Source: UKL13-2 sp036394575 (lineage in GTDB: Bacteria; Pseudomonadota; Gammaproteobacteria; Burkholderiales; Usitatibacteraceae). Taken from it: a DNA stretch of 64,000 bases. The DNA lies in assembly GCA_036394575.1 (NCBI GenBank), contig DASWEY010000077.1, forward strand, positions 1 to 64,000, written 5' to 3'. The notes under the pieces are model-generated. The model saw nothing but the letters and a program-made list of their open reading frames with translations. It was not told where the DNA came from and ran no database searches. Below, one piece after another: positions 25,282 through 34,289 of the stretch. The position numbers were made by a program, and so were the translations under genes. Within the stretch, counting starts at the first letter, position 1; each line of letters begins with the position of its first letter.

Positions 25282-26298
25282 ATGAACTTCCTCTACCCCA
25301 TCGCCCGCAGCACCCTGTTCAAACTCGATCCCGAACGCGCGCACCTCATTGCGCTGCGTGGCCTCAAGGCCCTTGAGAAAGTACATCTGGCCGGCCTTCT
25401 GGGTGCGCCGGTATCGGCGCCCCGCAAAGTATTCGGTCTCCGCTTCGATAATCCCGTGGGTCTCGCCGCCGGGCTCGACAAGAATGGCGCATACATCGAC
25501 GCGCTGGCGGCGATGGGTTTCGGCTTTATCGAGGTCGGCACGGTCACCCCGCGCGCGCAGCCGGGCAATCCCAAGCCGCGCATGTTCCGGCTCCCAGAAC
25601 ATGACGCCCTGATCAATCGCCTGGGTTTCAACAACGGCGGGCTCGATGCCTTTGTGGCCAATGTACAAAAAGCCAAATATCGCGGCGTGCTTGGACTCAA
25701 CATCGGCAAGAATTTCGATACGCCAATCGAAAGTGCGGTCAACGATTACCTGATCTGCCTGCGCGGTGTTTATCCGTTCGCGAGTTACGTTACCGTCAAC
25801 ATTTCCTCCCCGAACACCAAGGGCCTGCGCGATTTGCAGGCGGCGACGCAGCTGGAAAAACTATTGTCCATGCTGAAAGCCGAGCAGGCGAGGCTCGCCA
25901 AAAAACACAACAAACACGTGCCTCTCCTGCTCAAGATCGCACCTGATCTCGATCTGGTCGCGATCAAGGATATCGCCGGCTTGCTGCTGCAATACGATTT
26001 TGAAGGCGTGATCGCCACCAATACCACCATTGCCCGCGACACGGTGCGCGATCATCGCTACGCCAGGGAAGCCGGCGGCTTGTCGGGCCGGCCGGTTTTT
26101 TCATCTTCGACCGAAGTGCTGCGCGAAATGAACAAGGCACTGAAAGGCAATCTGCCGATCATCGGCGTCGGCGGCATCATGAGCGGCCGCAATGCCGAGC
26201 TGAAAAAGCTGGCCGGTGCCAGCCTGGTGCAGATCTACACCGGCTTCATCTACCGGGGGCCGGCGCTGATTCGGGAATGTGCCCTCGCCTTGAAATAA
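25282..26298 (+). CDS. pyrD: Dihydroorotate dehydrogenase (quinone), class 2
   Basis: A 338-residue enzyme of pyrimidine synthesis. The N-terminal helix FLYPIARSTLFKLDPERAHLIALRGL is the quinone and membrane-binding extension of class 2 enzymes. FMN and active-site regions GLAAGLDKNG, YVTVNISSPNTKGLRDLQ (catalytic Ser in NISSPN) and LLLKIAPDL are clear; the C-terminus GVGGIMSG ... LVQIYTGFIYRGP binds phosphate. It belongs to the aat-bpt-pyrD order. Confidence 0.97.
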   Translation: MNFLYPIARSTLFKLDPERAHLIALRGLKALEKVHLAGLLGAPVSAPRKVFGLRFDNPVGLAAGLDKNGAYIDALAAMGFGFIEVGTVTPRAQPGNPKPRMFRLPEHDALINRLGFNNGGLDAFVANVQKAKYRGVLGLNIGKNFDTPIESAVNDYLICLRGVYPFASYVTVNISSPNTKGLRDLQAATQLEKLLSMLKAEQARLAKKHNKHVPLLLKIAPDLDLVAIKDIAGLLLQYDFEGVIATNTTIARDTVRDHRYAREAGGLSGRPVFSSSTEVLREMNKALKGNLPIIGVGGIMSGRNAELKKLAGASLVQIYTGFIYRGPALIRECALALK

Positions 26299-26302
26299 GC
26301 CA

Positions 26303-27394
26303 ATGATTATCGGCGTCCCCCGCGAAATCAAGGCCGGCGAAGGCCGCGTGGCGCTGACGCCGGATACGGTAAAGGCGCTGGTTGCGGCCGGGAACGTGTT
26401 GCGCGTGCAGGCCGGTGCGGGTGCTGCGGCGGGTTTTGCGGATACGGCCTATGCCGAAGCCGGTGCCGAGCTTGTCGCCAGCGCCGCACAGGCCTTCGAC
26501 GCCGAGCTGGTGGTGAAGGTCAAGGAGATCCAGGACGGCGAATGGCAGCATCTGCGCGCCGGCGGCATGCTGTTTTCCTTTCTTCATCTGGGCGCCGATC
26601 ACGCGATGGCGCGCGCGCTGCTCAATCGGCGCATTACCGGGATCGCCTTTGAAACCGTCAGGGATAAAGACGGCGGTCTGCCGATCCTGGCGCCGATGTC
26701 GGCGCTGGCGGGGGAACTGGCGCCATCAATCGCGGCCAGGCTGCAGGGCCGGTCAGGCGCCACCTCGTAACGCGATGTCGCCGTGCTGATCGTCGGCGCC
26801 GGTGCTGCCGGTTCCGCTGCAGCACGTGCCGCGATTGCGTTGGGCGCCAGGGTAACCATCGTTGCGCAAAGTGACCGGCGTCTCGCGCCGTTACGCGCAG
26901 AGTTCGGCGCGGCGATTCGCACCGTAACCATGGCCGGAATCAATCTGCCGAAACAGGCGCGCGAGACGGAAGTGTTGATAGCCGCCATCAATGTGGCCGG
27001 GGCGGCCACGCCCAAATTGCTGACGCGGCAGGACATCGCCGGCATGCGCGCAGGGGCGGTGCTGATCGAGATTTGCATCGACGGCGGCGGCATCGCCGAA
27101 ACCTCGCATCCCACCACCCTCGCCGCGCCGAGCTATGTCGAGGAGGGCGTCATCCACTATTGCGTGCCGAATATGCCGGCCGGCACGCCGCGTGTCGCCT
27201 CGGAGAAACTCGCCGCCGCGCTCCTGCCCTATCTCCAGTCGCTGACAGAACAGGGCCTGCTGCGGGCGATGCGCGATAATGAGGGCCTGGCGGCCGGCCT
27301 GCAGATGCATGGCGGCAGCATCACCCAGCGTGAGGTTGCCGCCCAGCTGGGCCTGCCCTTCCTTGACCTGGACGCCGTGCTGTTTTCCTGTTGA
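26303..27394 (+). pseudogene. ald: Alanine dehydrogenase-like gene with one in-frame stop
   Basis: Codons 1-155 (MIIGVPREIKAGEGRVAL, catalytic-type Lys in VVKVKEI, His95 in SFLHLGAD) encode the N-terminal half, then TAA at 26768-26770, and the same frame continues at once with the NAD-binding VLIVGAGAAGSAAAR and the whole C-terminal half to 27394. The reading frame has no shift, so a single nonsense codon separates halves that together have the usual length of about 364 codons. The C-terminal half could restart at GTG 26783, giving a two-part protein. The linker before the stop is shorter than in typical enzymes. Start ATG lies four bases after pyrD. Confidence 0.8.
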
Positions 27395-27407
27395 AGGCCT
27401 GAATTCG

Positions 27408-27944
27408 ATGCCAACCCTCGCCGAAAAAATCGACGCCTTGCTGCCGCAAACCCAATGCACCAAATGCGGTTACGCGGGTTGCATGCCCTACGCGGAAGCG
27501 ATTGCCGCCGGCGAGGCCGGCATTGACTGCTGCCCGCCCGGCGGCGATGCCGGCATCGCCGCGCTGGCGAAGTTGCTGGGGCGCGCCATCGTACCGCTGG
27601 ATACGGCGCGCGGCGAACACCTGCCGCATCGCATCGCGGTGATCGATGAAGCCACCTGCATCGGCTGCGCCAAATGCCTTGCTGCTTGCCCCACCGACGC
27701 GATCGTCGGCGCCAGCAAGCTGATGCACACGGTGATTGCCGAACTCTGCACCGGCTGCGATCTGTGCATCCCGCCCTGCCCCGTCGATTGCATCAGCATG
27801 GCGGCGGACCCGAACTATCCGGCCTCGCTGCATCCGCCAATCGCAAGGACACGTTTCCAGTTCCACAATTTCAGGCTGGCGCGCGATCGACGTGAACGCG
27901 ATGAGGCGCTGGCGGCCAGGGAGCGCGCGGTGCTGGGAAAATGA
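27408..27944 (+). CDS. RnfB-like electron-transport ferredoxin
   Basis: A 178-residue protein. The N-terminal part (residues about 4-45) has the RnfB/RsxB-type cluster motif CTKCGYAGCMPYAEAI...CCPPGG, and the middle has two [4Fe-4S] motifs, CIGCAKCLAACP and CTGCDLCIPPCP. No membrane anchor is seen, unlike full RnfB. This form is widespread in beta-proteobacteria, often beside nth as here. It may supply electrons to an unidentified partner. The start at 27408 is chosen because the longer frame overlaps the ald-like gene. Confidence 0.9.
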   Translation: MPTLAEKIDALLPQTQCTKCGYAGCMPYAEAIAAGEAGIDCCPPGGDAGIAALAKLLGRAIVPLDTARGEHLPHRIAVIDEATCIGCAKCLAACPTDAIVGASKLMHTVIAELCTGCDLCIPPCPVDCISMAADPNYPASLHPPIARTRFQFHNFRLARDRRERDEALAARERAVLGK

Positions 27945-27981
27945 GACGCAACATGAACAGGCAATCGAGGAAACGTAAAAC

Positions 27982-28659
27982 ATGGCATTGATGAATGCGT
28001 CGCAGCGCCACGAGTTTTTTCGTCGCATGCAGGAGCTCAATCCGCATCCCGAATCCGATCTCGAATACGGCACGCCCTTCGAGTTGCTGGTGGCGGTAAT
28101 CCTGTCGGCGCAGGCCACCGACAAGGGCGTGAACATCGCCACGCGCAAACTTTTTCCGGTCGCCGACACCCCCGAGAAAATCCTCGCGCTCGGCATTGAG
28201 GGCCTGACCGGCTATATCCGGACCATCGGCCTGTACCGCGGCAAAGCGAAGAACGTGATCGCCACCTGCAAAATCCTCATCGAGCAGCATGGCGGCCAGG
28301 TGCCGGGCAATCGCGAGGCACTCGAAGCCTTGCCGGGCGTGGGCCGCAAAACGGCGAACGTGGTGCTCAATGTCGCCTTCGGCCAGCCGACCATGGCCGT
28401 CGATACGCATATCTTCCGCATCAGCAACCGCATGGGCCTGGCGCCGGGCAAGGATGTGGTCGCGGTCGAACAAAAGCTGCTGAAGGTGGTGCCGGCGGAA
28501 TTCATGCAGCACGCCCATCACTGGCTGATCCTGCACGGCCGCTACACCTGCGTGGCGCGCAAGCCCAAGTGCGCGGAGTGCATCGTGTTCGACCTGTGTG
28601 GCTTCAAGGACAAAACCGGGTTCAGGGACAAGAAAAAACATGTTCAACCCGAGTCGTGA
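27982..28659 (+). CDS. nth: Endonuclease III (DNA glycosylase/AP lyase)
   Basis: A 225-residue repair enzyme that removes oxidised pyrimidines. The helix-hairpin-helix LEALPGVGRKTANVVLNVAFG near residues 114-134 carries the catalytic region, with the catalytic Asp in AVDTHIFR. The C-terminal [4Fe-4S] cluster cysteines are in CVARKPKCAECIVFDLC. An alternative ATG nine bases in would give the usual MNASQR start. It overlaps the next gene by 20 bases. Confidence 0.97.
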   Translation: MALMNASQRHEFFRRMQELNPHPESDLEYGTPFELLVAVILSAQATDKGVNIATRKLFPVADTPEKILALGIEGLTGYIRTIGLYRGKAKNVIATCKILIEQHGGQVPGNREALEALPGVGRKTANVVLNVAFGQPTMAVDTHIFRISNRMGLAPGKDVVAVEQKLLKVVPAEFMQHAHHWLILHGRYTCVARKPKCAECIVFDLCGFKDKTGFRDKKKHVQPES

Positions 28660-29074
28660 CCAAGCGCGCGATTTTCTGTTCGAGGCCTGGCGCAAATACC
28701 GCGCCAATGAACCACTGACGGCGCTGGAAACCATTGCCGTCGAAGCCATCGCCCAGCACCCGGAATATCACGGCCTGCTGGAGAACCGCGACAAATATGT
28801 CGAGCGCGATTACGCCCCCGAGCATGGCGAGACCAATCCATTTCTGCATTTGTCGATGCACCTCGCCATCCGCGAGCAGATCGCCATCGATCAGCCGCCA
28901 GGCGTGCGCGCCGCCCACCAGACGCTGTCGCAGAAACTCGACTCGGCGCTGGATGCCGAGCACCAGATGATGGATTGCCTGGCGGAAATGATCTGGCAGG
29001 CGCAGCGCAATAAAACCGGGCCGGATGCGGCGGTTTATCTCGGCTGCCTGGCGCGGAAATCGGCGTCAGCGTAA
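28640..29074 (+). CDS. DUF1841 protein
   Basis: A 144-residue helical protein starting MFNPSRDQARDFLFEAWRKY, the signature of DUF1841, with PEHGETNPFLHLSMHLAIREQ in the middle. Function not known. It begins inside the end of nth in another frame, a common arrangement in beta-proteobacteria. The frame also extends to 28598, but the family start is at 28640. Confidence 0.88.
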   Translation: MFNPSRDQARDFLFEAWRKYRANEPLTALETIAVEAIAQHPEYHGLLENRDKYVERDYAPEHGETNPFLHLSMHLAIREQIAIDQPPGVRAAHQTLSQKLDSALDAEHQMMDCLAEMIWQAQRNKTGPDAAVYLGCLARKSASA

Positions 29075-29117
29075 GACATGGCGGCAAATAGCGCAGGAGA
29101 TGCACTGCCCCCTCGTG

Positions 29118-29573
29118 TCATTTCTTGTCGTCGTCCCGAAGGCGCTTGCTTGAGGAGCGCTTGCCCTTGTTCGCTTGCTCGGGGCGCATGACCTTGCAGG
29201 TATCGCTGCCAACATTGGTCTCCGGCGGGCAGTCGTGCTGGACCAGGACGCCGGCGATTACCCGGATGCTGCCATCATGCTGGCTGCGGCCGATGATTTC
29301 ATAAGTGCGCGGTCCGGTCTGGTTGGCGCTGATCAGGTCGTAGTACCTAAATACGCCCTCCTTGCAGTCGGCATAACTCGGTGTGCTCGCCAGCACAAAT
29401 CGCACCGCCAGATCCAGGCTTGGAAACGCAAAGACCTGCGACCGATTATCTTCGGTACAGGGCCAGGTCACGCTGCCGCGATAAACCTTGGTGACAGGGA
29501 CAAGCTCGGTTTCGGCGCGCCCAGTATTTGCCGACAACAGTATTACCGCAAGCAGGAGGGGGAAAAGGGACAT
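29118..29573 (-). CDS. Hypothetical secreted protein
   Basis: A 151-residue precursor of unknown family. It begins with a signal peptide (MSLFPLLLAVILLSANTGRA, cleaved near residue 20). The mature part has five cysteines (in TWPCTEDN, YADCKEG, HDCPPE, SDTCKV among them) and a strongly basic tail (KGKRSSSKRLRDDDKK). I chose ATG 29573; the open frame runs to 29840 but its first 20 residues are encoded by a dispersed repeat (29770-29845), so the longer form is unlikely. It stands alone and faces away from the genes at 29945. Confidence 0.6.
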   Translation of the reverse strand: MSLFPLLLAVILLSANTGRAETELVPVTKVYRGSVTWPCTEDNRSQVFAFPSLDLAVRFVLASTPSYADCKEGVFRYYDLISANQTGPRTYEIIGRSQHDGSIRVIAGVLVQHDCPPETNVGSDTCKVMRPEQANKGKRSSSKRLRDDDKK

Positions 29574-29944
29574 GTGCCGGATAGACGCGGCCAGGTATGC
29601 CCGCACGCGGCGCAACTGGTCGACAAACATTCGCAAAAATACAGTGGGTGATGAACAGGTCATAAATGCGTGCCAATTGGCGAAAGAATTGTGCATGACA
29701 AACAAGTCCCGATTATTGCTGAAGACGTGGTGCCGCGCCAGCCATTCAAGTCTGCAAAAGATACAGGACGCCAATCCACGCGCCTTTCCGGCCATTTTTG
29801 CCCCGAAACCCGCGCCAAATGGCGTTCTGCGATTTTTCATAAAGAAAATTTCCGGCAGGCATACAATTCGGGCGGGGCCGGGTTCCCGCGATCAACCAGA
29901 ACCCGCCGGCCCTTGTCCTCGCCTTCCCCTACAAGGAGATTGTC
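29574..29944. other. Gene-free stretch holding repeat copy D
   Basis: About 370 bases between divergent genes. The right part contains the dispersed repeat at 29770-29845; the rest holds no supported gene. An A/G-rich ribosome site (AAGGAG) precedes the gene at 29945. Confidence 0.55.
29770..29845 (-). repeat. Copy D of the GGCAAAAATGCC-core dispersed repeat
   Basis: On the minus strand it reads AACGCCATTTGGCGCGGGTT and then TCGGGGCAAAAATGGCCGGA. It shares the AACGCCATT start, the GGCGCG element and the GGCAAAAATG core with copies A, B and C; its right end diverges. Confidence 0.7.
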
Positions 29945-30502
29945 ATGACGCATCTGTCCGCACTATGGCTGCCGATCCTGCTTTCCGCCGTGATCGTGTT
30001 CATTGCCAGTTCGATCATTCATATGACCCCGCTGTGGCACAAGTCCGATTACCCGAAAATGCCCAACGAAGAAAAAGTCATGGATGCCCTGCGCCCGCTG
30101 GCGATTCCGCCCGGCGACTATATGGTGCCGCGCTGTTCGAACATGCAGGAATTCAAATCACCCGAGTTCACCGAAAAACTGAAGCGCGGCCCGGTGATGG
30201 TCGTGACGGTGATGCCGCCGGGACCGATGTCGATGGGCCGCAATATGGGCCTCTGGTTTGTTTATCTGCTGGTAATAGGCGTGTTCGTCGCCGCCGTCGC
30301 CAGCAGCGCGGCAGAGCCTGGCGCGAATCATATGCGCGTGTTTCATATCGTCGCCCTGAGCGCCTTCATGGCCCATACGCTGGCCATCTGGCAAATGTCG
30401 ATCTGGTATCAGCGCGCCTGGTCGGCGACCCTGAAGGCCACCTTTGATGGCGTCATTTATGCGCTGCTGACTGCCGGCGTTTTCGGCTGGCTGTGGGCAT
30501 AG
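29945..30502 (+). CDS. Hypothetical four-span membrane protein
   Basis: A 185-residue protein with an N-terminal span (residues about 7-27), a soluble loop containing HKSDYPKMPNEEKVMDALRPLAIPPGDYMVPR (about 32-63), and three further spans. The pattern with the short PPGDYM loop is seen in proteins of unknown function in many proteobacteria. AAGGAG lies just upstream of the ATG. It ends before a strong terminator. Confidence 0.7.
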   Translation: MTHLSALWLPILLSAVIVFIASSIIHMTPLWHKSDYPKMPNEEKVMDALRPLAIPPGDYMVPRCSNMQEFKSPEFTEKLKRGPVMVVTVMPPGPMSMGRNMGLWFVYLLVIGVFVAAVASSAAEPGANHMRVFHIVALSAFMAHTLAIWQMSIWYQRAWSATLKATFDGVIYALLTAGVFGWLWA

Positions 30503-30527
30503 TAATTCCGCGCAAAAATCGCGCATG

Positions 30528-30561
30528 AAAAAACCCGCCGGTGCGAACCGGCGGGTTTTTT
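30528..30561. terminator. Bidirectional rho-independent terminator
   Basis: Arms AAACCCGCCGG and CCGGCGGGTTT pair perfectly around a short loop, flanked by A and T runs. It separates the membrane protein gene from the convergent cytochrome genes. Confidence 0.93.
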
Positions 30562-30595
30562 ATTGAACGCGTGCTGAACAGGTACTCGTCGAGAA

Positions 30596-30925
30596 CTAGT
30601 ACTTGTTCTTCAGCGGCGAAGGCTGGCTGGCGAAAAACGCGGCCAGGTCCTGGATATCATCGGGTTTGAGCGCGGCGGCGAAACCGTTCATGGTGGCGTT
30701 CTTGCGCTTGCCCGATTTGTACTGGGTCAGCGCGGCCGCGATGTAATCCTGATGCTGGCCGGCGAGGATCGGGTATTCGTTCATGATCGGCTTGGCGCCG
30801 CCTTCGCCATGGCAGGCCTTGCAGGTTTCGGCTTTGGTCTTGCCCGCTTCGGCATTGCCCTTGGCGGCGGCGGCGAGCGGCACACAGGCGGCGATTGCGA
30901 TAGCGGCGAGTAATTTGCTGTTCAT
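30596..30925 (-). CDS. Small periplasmic cytochrome c
   Basis: A 109-residue precursor with a signal peptide (MNSKLLAAIAIAACVPLAAA) and one haem site, CKACHG near residues 31-36. The distal Met is probably in NATMNGFAAAL. AAGGA lies six bases before ATG 30925; the ATG three bases earlier is also possible. It follows a similar cytochrome gene by 20 bases, so they are likely one transcript and may work as a pair in electron transfer. Partner unknown. Confidence 0.88.
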   Translation of the reverse strand: MNSKLLAAIAIAACVPLAAAAKGNAEAGKTKAETCKACHGEGGAKPIMNEYPILAGQHQDYIAAALTQYKSGKRKNATMNGFAAALKPDDIQDLAAFFASQPSPLKNKY

Positions 30926-30945
30926 CATCTGTCCTTGCATTGATC

Positions 30946-31299
30946 TTATTTCGACGCGGTCTGCGCACTGCCCTGGGCATAGTAGGCGGCGATATCCGCC
31001 ATTTCCTTGTCGCTCAGATTGCTGGCCTGCGCACGCATGGTCTGGTTGAAACGGTCGCCGGCCTTGTAGGACTTCAGCGCGGAGAGCAGATAGCCTTCGT
31101 TCTGGCCGCCCAGCTTGGGCACGTTGTACACCTCGGGGAAGGCGGCGCGAATACCGGGGACGCCGTGGCAGCCCGAGCAGATCGCGGTTGCCTTGAGGCG
31201 GCCGGCGACGGGGTCGCCTTTCGATGCGGCATCGGGCGCTTGCGCCAGCGCGAGGCCGGACACAAGGGACAGGGAGAAGGCAATAGCGGCTTTTTTCAT
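30946..31299 (-). CDS. Small periplasmic cytochrome c
   Basis: A 117-residue precursor with a signal peptide (MKKAAIAFSLSLVSGLALA) and one haem motif, CSGCHG near residues 41-46, followed by a YNVPKLGGQNEGYLL stretch similar to the c4/c5-type fold. The distal Met is likely in QTMRAQASNL. No strong ribosome site is visible. Its neighbour downstream is a paralogous monohaem cytochrome, suggesting duplication of a class I domain. Confidence 0.88.
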   Translation of the reverse strand: MKKAAIAFSLSLVSGLALAQAPDAASKGDPVAGRLKATAICSGCHGVPGIRAAFPEVYNVPKLGGQNEGYLLSALKSYKAGDRFNQTMRAQASNLSDKEMADIAAYYAQGSAQTASK

Positions 31300-31439
31300 G
31301 TTTTCGACGGAATAAATTGATTGACGGCCGGACCCGATCAAGGGGCGTACAAGGCAAGTCGTGGGCTCATTGACAGCCTGCGAATAATATCACGCGGCGC
31401 TGCCAAAACCCAACAGAAACCGTCGCAAAAATGCCTCGC

Positions 31440-32165
31440 CTAGGCGGATTTTGCAGCCGGATCGAGGTGCAGATTCCACACCGCCTTGCCGCTGCTGGCC
31501 TTGTCGATGCCGGCGATATGCGCGGCATGCAGGGCGCGTTCCGCCTCGTCGGCGCGCAGCACCTTCAATGTGGCCGGACGCTGCGCCGGCACGGCCGTGC
31601 TCGCGCGCGCCGCGCCGCCCCCGCTGTCGAGGCCGATGGCGAGGCTGTCCTGCCCGCGCGTCATCGCCACATAGACGTCGGCCAGCAATTCCGCATCGAG
31701 CAAGGCGCCGTGGAAAGTGCGTGCGCTATTGTCGATCTCGTAGCGTTCGCAGAGCGCGTCCAGGGTGTTCTTGCGGCCGGGATGCAACTCGCGCGCCATC
31801 GCCAGGGTATCGATTACCTTGCACAGTTCGCCAATCAGCGGTTTTTTGATGCGGCCGAGTTCGGCATCGAGAAAGCCGACGTCGAAAGGCGCATTGTGAA
31901 TCACCAGCTCGGCGCCATTGATATAGCGCAGAAAATCGTCGGCGATCTCGGCAAATTTGGGTTCGTGTTCGAGGTCTTCGAGGCGGATGCCGTGCACCTG
32001 GGTGGCGCCCTCGTCGATCTCGCGCTGCGGATGAATGCGTTTGTAAAAGGTGTTGCGCGTGACGCGACGGTTGATCATTTCCACGCAGGCGATCTCGATG
32101 ATGCGATGTCCCTGGCGCGGGTCGAGGCCGGTGGTTTCGGTATCGAGGATGACGAGGCGGCTCAT
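31440..32165 (-). CDS. dnaQ: DNA polymerase III epsilon subunit (proofreading exonuclease)
   Basis: A 241-residue DEDDh exonuclease. Exo I is VILDTETTGLDP near residues 5-16, Exo II lies in VIHNAPFDVGFLDAEL and Exo III in FHGALLDAELLADVYVAM, so all catalytic acidic residues and the His are present. A C-terminal tail of about 50 residues binds the polymerase subunit in this family. The start overlaps the rnhA stop (ATGA at 32162-32165), as in the conserved rnhA-dnaQ pair, which here reads in the same direction. Confidence 0.95.
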   Translation of the reverse strand: MSRLVILDTETTGLDPRQGHRIIEIACVEMINRRVTRNTFYKRIHPQREIDEGATQVHGIRLEDLEHEPKFAEIADDFLRYINGAELVIHNAPFDVGFLDAELGRIKKPLIGELCKVIDTLAMARELHPGRKNTLDALCERYEIDNSARTFHGALLDAELLADVYVAMTRGQDSLAIGLDSGGGAARASTAVPAQRPATLKVLRADEAERALHAAHIAGIDKASSGKAVWNLHLDPAAKSA

Positions 32166-32623
32166 GCGCTATGTTCCTTATTGCCCTGCCTGATGGCGAG
32201 CTCCACCCCGCGATTGGCCAGTTCGTCGGCGCGCTCGTTCTCGATATGGCCGTTATGGCCCCGCACCCAGCGCCAGTCGATCTTGTGCTGTGCGGCCAGC
32301 TTGTCGAGCTGCTTCCACAGGTCTTCGTTCTTCACCGGCTGTTTGGCCGCTGTTTTCCAGCCCTTGGCCTTCCAGCCGTGAATCCATTCGCTGATGCCCT
32401 TTTGCACATACTGCGAATCGGTATGCACCACCACCTCGCAGGGCCGGGTCAATGCCGACAGCGCCTCGATTACCGCCTTCAGTTCCATGCGATTATTGGT
32501 GGTATTGGCCTCGCCGCCGAACAATTCCTTCTCGGTATCGCCCATGCGCAGCAAGGCGCCCCAGCCACCGACCCCGGGGTTGCCCTTGCAGGCCCCATCG
32601 GAAAAAATTTCCACTCTTGCCAT
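32162..32623 (-). CDS. rnhA: Ribonuclease HI
   Basis: A 153-residue enzyme that cuts RNA in RNA-DNA hybrids. Catalytic acids are in FSDGACKGNPG (residue about 7), MELKAVIEAL (about 47), HTDSQYV (about 69) and ENERADELA (about 135). The ATG at 32623 overlaps the stop of the upstream methyltransferase (TAATG), and its own end overlaps dnaQ. The frame extends upstream within the methyltransferase gene but those residues are not RNase H. Confidence 0.97.
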   Translation of the reverse strand: MARVEIFSDGACKGNPGVGGWGALLRMGDTEKELFGGEANTTNNRMELKAVIEALSALTRPCEVVVHTDSQYVQKGISEWIHGWKAKGWKTAAKQPVKNEDLWKQLDKLAAQHKIDWRWVRGHNGHIENERADELANRGVELAIRQGNKEHSA

Positions 32624-33408
32624 TACTTGACCAATCTTAAATGTGTGCTGTTTCTGGCCCCGGGACTCAGGACACGTAGCTCCGGGCTGGGGCGACGATT
32701 GGCCGCCGCGGCAAATTTGCGCTCGGCCGCCTTGTCCGACCAGGCCGGCGCGATGAGGCGCATGCCCTGCACGCGCTTGATGGCTTCGAGCATGTAGACG
32801 CCGCCGGAAACGCCCCACCAGCGGTCGCCGGCTTTTTCCAGGAATTGCCAGCGGCGCTGCCAGGCCGGCGTTTCGCAGGGCGGGATATAGCAGCTGAGCT
32901 TGCCGGCCGAAGGTTCGAAACCCAGCAATTGCAACCAGTCCTTCATCCGCACCAGGGACACGAACTGGCCCTGCCAGGGATAGCCCTGCGCGGCCCATAG
33001 CTTGCGCACGCCGAACAGGCTCCAGGGATTGAAGCCGATGATCAGGATGCGGCCTTCCGGACGCATCACGCGGTCGACCTCGCGCAGGATCTCGTGCGGC
33101 TTGTCGGTGAATTCCAGCACATGCGGCAGCAGGCATAAATCGATCGATTGCGCGTCGAACGGCAGTTCATGAAACTGCGCCACCACCTGTCCGGCCTGCG
33201 CGCCGCCGGCGGCGTCGCCTGCGGCGGCCACGGTGACGCGATGCACGATGCGCGACTCGCGCAGCAGGTCCAGCTGCGGCAAGCCGAGTTGCAGCGCGTG
33301 GTAACCGAAAATGTCCGGCACCGCCTGGTCCAGCCAGGCGCGTTCGCGTTCCAGCAGATAGGCGCCCAGCGGCTGTTGAAACCAGTCATGTAAACTTGCG
33401 GCGTTCAT
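32623..33408 (-). CDS. SAM-dependent methyltransferase (YafS-like position)
   Basis: A 261-residue protein with a class I methyltransferase fold: a weak motif I region is replaced by VAQFHELPFDAQSIDLCLLPHVLEFTDKPHEILREVDRVMRPEGRILIIGFNPWSLFG (residues about 75-132), typical of the motif IV-VI segment. In E. coli, yafS lies between gloB and rnhA in the same arrangement, so the location is conserved. Substrate unknown. It is read divergently from gloB with only 27 bases between the two starts. Confidence 0.82.
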   Translation of the reverse strand: MNAASLHDWFQQPLGAYLLERERAWLDQAVPDIFGYHALQLGLPQLDLLRESRIVHRVTVAAAGDAAGGAQAGQVVAQFHELPFDAQSIDLCLLPHVLEFTDKPHEILREVDRVMRPEGRILIIGFNPWSLFGVRKLWAAQGYPWQGQFVSLVRMKDWLQLLGFEPSAGKLSCYIPPCETPAWQRRWQFLEKAGDRWWGVSGGVYMLEAIKRVQGMRLIAPAWSDKAAERKFAAAANRRPSPELRVLSPGARNSTHLRLVK

Positions 33409-33435
33409 GATCCGATTTTAATACGAGGCAGCGTG

Positions 33436-34263
33436 ATGCCGCAGGCAAATTTGCACGGGACGATCGATAAAGAGGTCAAAGTCGCCGCCGTGCCCGCCTT
33501 CAACGACAACTATCTCTGGGTGGTGCACGATACCCGCCATGCCATCGTCGTCGATCCCGGCGACGCCAGCCCGATCATCGACTACCTGACCGAACATCAA
33601 CTCGGCCTCCGCGCCATCCTCTGCACCCACCATCATGCCGATCATGTCGGCGGCGTGGAGGACCTGCTGGATTTCTACGGCCTCGCCGGCGACATTCCCG
33701 TCTACGGCCCAGGCAACGAGCGCATCCCGCAGCGCACCGATGCCGCGCGCGAGGGCGATGTCGTCCAGTTCGCCCAACCTGCCCTGAAATTTCAGGTCAT
33801 CGAGGTGCCCGGCCATACCGCCGGTCATATCGCCTATTTTTGCGCCGACCAGGGCTGGCTGTTCTGCGGCGACACCCTGTTCGCCTGCGGCTGCGGGCGT
33901 TTGTTCGAGGGCACGGCCAAACAGATGCAGACTTCGCTGGCCAAGCTCAAGGCCCTGCCATCCGCAACCCAAGTGTTTTGCGCGCATGAATATACCCTGA
34001 ACAATATCCGCTTCGCCGAGGCCGTCGAGCCCGCCAATGCCGAACTGAAGCTGCGCAAGGCGCGCGATGTTGCGCGCCGCGAACAGAATATCGCCACCGT
34101 GCCCTTCACCCTGGCCGAGGAATTGGCGACCAATCCCTTTCTGCGCTGGGATGCGCCGGCGGTACGCGCGGCCGCCGGCCAATTCCTGCGTCAGGCGATC
34201 GGCCCGGAAGCCGCCCCGGATCTGGTGTTTGGCGCCATTCGCGAATGGAAAAATGCTTTTTAA
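33436..34263 (+). CDS. gloB: Hydroxyacylglutathione hydrolase (glyoxalase II)
   Basis: A 275-residue metallo-hydrolase that hydrolyses S-lactoylglutathione to lactate. The metal motif THHHADHVGG lies near residues 57-66; additional ligands are in HTAGHIAYF and FCGDTLFACGCGRLFEG, and in VFCAHEYTLNN. GAGG seven bases before ATG 33436 supports this start over a GTG three bases upstream. Divergent from the YafS-like gene. Confidence 0.96.
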   Translation: MPQANLHGTIDKEVKVAAVPAFNDNYLWVVHDTRHAIVVDPGDASPIIDYLTEHQLGLRAILCTHHHADHVGGVEDLLDFYGLAGDIPVYGPGNERIPQRTDAAREGDVVQFAQPALKFQVIEVPGHTAGHIAYFCADQGWLFCGDTLFACGCGRLFEGTAKQMQTSLAKLKALPSATQVFCAHEYTLNNIRFAEAVEPANAELKLRKARDVARREQNIATVPFTLAEELATNPFLRWDAPAVRAAAGQFLRQAIGPEAAPDLVFGAIREWKNAF

Positions 34264-34289
34264 TTTTAAGCCAGTGGAAAATCCTTTTA

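Noticed and set aside
29574..29840. A longer N-terminus for the secreted protein at 29118-29573
   Set aside because: The added residues come from repeat copy D, and a proper signal peptide begins at 29573.
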